Source of the DNA: Cyclobacteriaceae bacterium
GTDB taxonomy: Bacteria > Bacteroidota > Bacteroidia > Cytophagales > Cyclobacteriaceae
Direction of reading: 5' to 3'
DNA length: 5,183 nucleotides
Assembly: GCA_019751475.1 (NCBI GenBank)
Contig: JAIENH010000324.1
Span: forward strand, 1 to 5,183
The notes under the pieces are model-generated. The model was given only the letters and a program-made list of their open reading frames with translations, searched no databases and was not told where the DNA came from. Position numbers and translations under genes: made by a program. This document shows, piece after piece, positions 4,714 to 5,183 of this stretch (positions are counted from its first letter, which is position 1; every line of letters begins with the position of its first letter).

Positions 4714-5183
4714 ATGTACGTGACCTTTGAAACAATGCCTTCGCACGCCCGCGTGTGGGTCTACCAGGCCGGCCGTAGCTTTACAGTTGCCGAGCAAAAT
4801 CTGATTGTCTCTTCACTACGGCAGATGTGTGAGCAATGGAAGGCGCATGGCACCCCGCTGCACACTTCGTTTACCCTGCCGCACAACCACTTTCTGGTGC
4901 TGGCAGTAGATAAACAGCAAGCCGGTGTGAGCGGTTGTTCCATTGATGGCAGTGTGAGGGCCATTAAAGAATTGCAGCAGCAAACGGGCATCGACTTTTT
5001 TGATCGCACGGCCATCGCCTTTTACGTTCACGGTGCAGTGGTACTGCATCCTATGTCGCAACTGAAGTTTCTTTTTGAGTCAGGGGCACTATCGGGCAGC
5101 AGCCTGACGTTTAACAACCTGGTGGACACCAAAGGCGATTTTGACAGCCGGTGGCTTCAACCGGTGGCAGAAACGTGGGTGAA
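4714..5183 (+). CDS. Conserved Bacteroidota protein of unknown function (GCSID motif); 3' end beyond window
   Basis: I translated 156 open codons from ATG 4714 to the right edge. Recognisable blocks are RVWVYQAGRSFT (13-24), CEQWKAHG (39-46), LAVDKQQAGVSGCSIDGSV (63-81), IDFFDRTAIAFY (93-104) and LTFNNLVDTKGDF near the end, followed by WLQPVAETW. From memory this is a family of about 150-165 residues found across Bacteroidota, so only a few residues are missing. Relatives are sometimes labelled ABC transporter ATPase, but I see no Walker A, Walker B or signature motif, so that name is unsupported. There is no signal peptide or membrane segment; it is probably cytoplasmic. The conserved Gly-Cys-Ser-Ile-Asp (74-78) is the most likely functional site, role unknown. 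The ATG at 4735 (residue 8) would give the family-like start MPSHARVWVYQ and is an equally good initiator. Confidence 0.8.
   Translation, partial: MYVTFETMPSHARVWVYQAGRSFTVAEQNLIVSSLRQMCEQWKAHGTPLHTSFTLPHNHFLVLAVDKQQAGVSGCSIDGSVRAIKELQQQTGIDFFDRTAIAFYVHGAVVLHPMSQLKFLFESGALSGSSLTFNNLVDTKGDFDSRWLQPVAETWV

Noticed and set aside
4761..5061. Two leftward open frames (4761-5015 and 4816-5061)
   Set aside because: They are antisense to the conserved GCSID protein gene.

Overview
The window reads as chromosomal DNA of a Bacteroidota bacterium, probably Cytophagales-like. Three observations support this. Four sites fit the Bacteroidota -7 promoter box TAnnTTTG. Shine-Dalgarno sequences are absent or weak before most starts. 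The gene families are typical of the phylum: a DUF4783-type secreted protein next to nadC, a non-enzymatic protein with a GCSID motif, a small outer-membrane barrel and an uncharacterised lipoprotein. No species can be named from the sequence.

Left block (1-2775) is housekeeping metabolism. A leftward pair, a small exported DUF4783-like protein followed by nadC (quinolinate phosphoribosyltransferase, running off the left edge), is joined by a one-base TAATG stop/start overlap. It diverges from gpmI (cofactor-independent phosphoglycerate mutase) across a short intergenic region that holds promoter elements for both directions.

Middle block (2776-4406) is accessory in character and starts with a clear drop in GC. 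A leftward lipoprotein gene converges on gpmI with a 10-bp gap. It diverges from a small glycine-zipper/cysteine peptide ORF, which is followed 9 bp later by an outer-membrane beta-barrel gene. The peptide ORF has no ATG in a sensible place. One extra A in a short A-run upstream would give it an ATG start, so it is either frameshifted, mis-sequenced or GTG-initiated.

Right block: bases 4407-4713 carry no convincing gene but do carry a strikingly structured element (4408-4654). A 15-bp closing inverted repeat, interrupted on one side by a 19-nt insertion, encloses four successive inverted repeats. One of these is a perfect 28-bp palindrome. It could be a non-autonomous mobile element, a REP-like repeat or a structured RNA in the 3' UTR of the barrel gene. 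This is the most interesting feature here. The window ends inside a conserved Bacteroidota gene of unknown function. I see no tRNA, rRNA, CRISPR array, transposase or complete defence system.
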